This document shows, one piece after another, positions 5,951 through 6,103 of a DNA stretch of 6,103 bases (its first letter is position 1; each line of letters begins with the position of its first letter). The translations under genes and the position numbers were made by a program. Source of the stretch: Sulfurovum sp. (GTDB lineage: Bacteria; Campylobacterota; Campylobacteria; Campylobacterales; Sulfurovaceae); assembly GCA_030634925.1 (NCBI GenBank), contig DAOVZV010000077.1, positions 1 through 6,103 of the forward strand. Reading direction: 5' to 3'. The notes beneath the pieces were generated by a model. That model worked only from the letters and a program-made list of their open reading frames with translations. It did no database searches and had not been told where the DNA came from.

Positions 5951-6067
5951 GCGTGGCACTGTTGGTTTAATTATGCTGTGTTTAATATATCAGATGTGGC
6001 TATAGATGTGGCTGTGGTTTGGGTGCTTGTTAAGGCTTATTGTTATGGGAAGAATAAAGAGGTCTGA
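5951..6067 (+). pseudogene. lspA: lspA remnant: C-terminus of lipoprotein signal peptidase
   Basis: The frame reads A-W-H-C-W-F-N-Y-A-V-F-N-I-S-D-V-A-I-D followed by a hydrophobic segment (VAVVWVLV) and a basic tail KAYCYGKNKEV ending at TGA 6065-6067. This matches the end of LspA, the aspartyl protease that removes signal peptides from prolipoproteins: the WH..F..FN.AD..I block holding the second catalytic Asp (here NISD), and the last membrane helix. Only 38 of the usual 150-odd residues remain; the first three helices and the first catalytic Asp are gone, replaced by the IS. There is no ATG in frame, so no functional product is expected. Codon use differs from the neighbours: Val is GTG (5 of 8) or GTT (2), never GTA, and G greatly exceeds C. 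A full-length copy elsewhere is expected, since the window encodes a lipoprotein. Confidence 0.78.
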
Positions 6068-6094
6068 TTTTATTTTGGTTTAAAGTTATTCTTG

Positions 6095-6100
6095 TACAAT
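6095..6100 (+). promoter_or_regulatory. Possible -10 box (TACAAT) for a gene beyond the window
   Basis: TACAAT follows a T-rich stretch (6068-6094, with TTTTATTTTGG) just after the lspA stop and 3 nt from the window end. The arrangement suits a Campylobacterota sigma-70 promoter reading to the right, but no downstream gene is visible to support it. Confidence 0.3.
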
Positions 6101-6103
6101 TAT

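Noticed and set aside
5263..5959. TGGCAC present on both sides of the IS (5263-5268 and 5954-5959), possible target-site duplication
   Set aside because: The copies are 3 and 4 nt away from the repeat ends and in the wrong order for a duplication; the bases directly touching the element do not match. A six-base match in a short flank can be chance.
1..6103. CRISPR array, tRNA/rRNA genes, toxin-antitoxin or defence genes
   Set aside because: No spaced direct repeats, no RNA-gene signatures and no matching protein motifs were seen on either strand.

Overview
The window is AT-rich and densely packed, with all convincing genes on the + strand. The gene style suggests a free-living, chemotactic member of the Campylobacterota (Sulfurimonas/Sulfurovum/Arcobacter-like). 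The signs are: CZB zinc-binding proteins with the KGFF.K.FG.K tail, A/T-ending codons, tight overlapping genes, and an LspA C-terminus of the FN.(A/S)D..ID type. This assignment is inference from style; no rRNA or other decisive marker is present.

Region 1 (1-3914) looks like one operon of five genes. It starts with two tandem stand-alone CZB proteins, the first cut by the window edge. An RlmI/RlmQ-type rRNA methyltransferase overlaps the second CZB gene by ATGA. A YjiK/SdiA-regulated-type beta-propeller lipoprotein follows, then tRNA pseudouridine synthase TruD, overlapping the lipoprotein stop by TAATG. Two RNA-modification enzymes are thus co-transcribed with candidate zinc/redox sensors and one envelope protein. 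The methyltransferase lacks the motif VI cysteine of m5C enzymes, so its chemistry should not be copied from E. coli RlmI.

Region 2 (3915-5161) is a separate gene for an exported von Willebrand A (MIDAS) protein of unknown role, behind a 65-bp gap with its own ribosome binding site.

Region 3 (5162-6103) is a scar. A TATAAT box and a strong AAGGAG site lead to a start codon whose gene is cut after about three codons by a 678-bp IS1-family-like element with 23-bp perfect inverted repeats. The transposase is split by a +1 frame change just after its first catalytic Asp. On the other side of the element is not the rest of the interrupted gene but the last 38 codons of lspA (lipoprotein signal peptidase). 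There is no target-site duplication, and + strand composition changes sharply across the element (G 37 versus C 10 in the lspA remnant). Together this points to an IS-mediated deletion or inversion joining two formerly separate loci.

I see no CRISPR array, tRNA, rRNA or obvious defence system. The most noteworthy items are the IS-linked rearrangement that beheaded lspA, the split transposase, the cysteine-less methyltransferase, and the coupling of CZB proteins to an RNA-modification operon.
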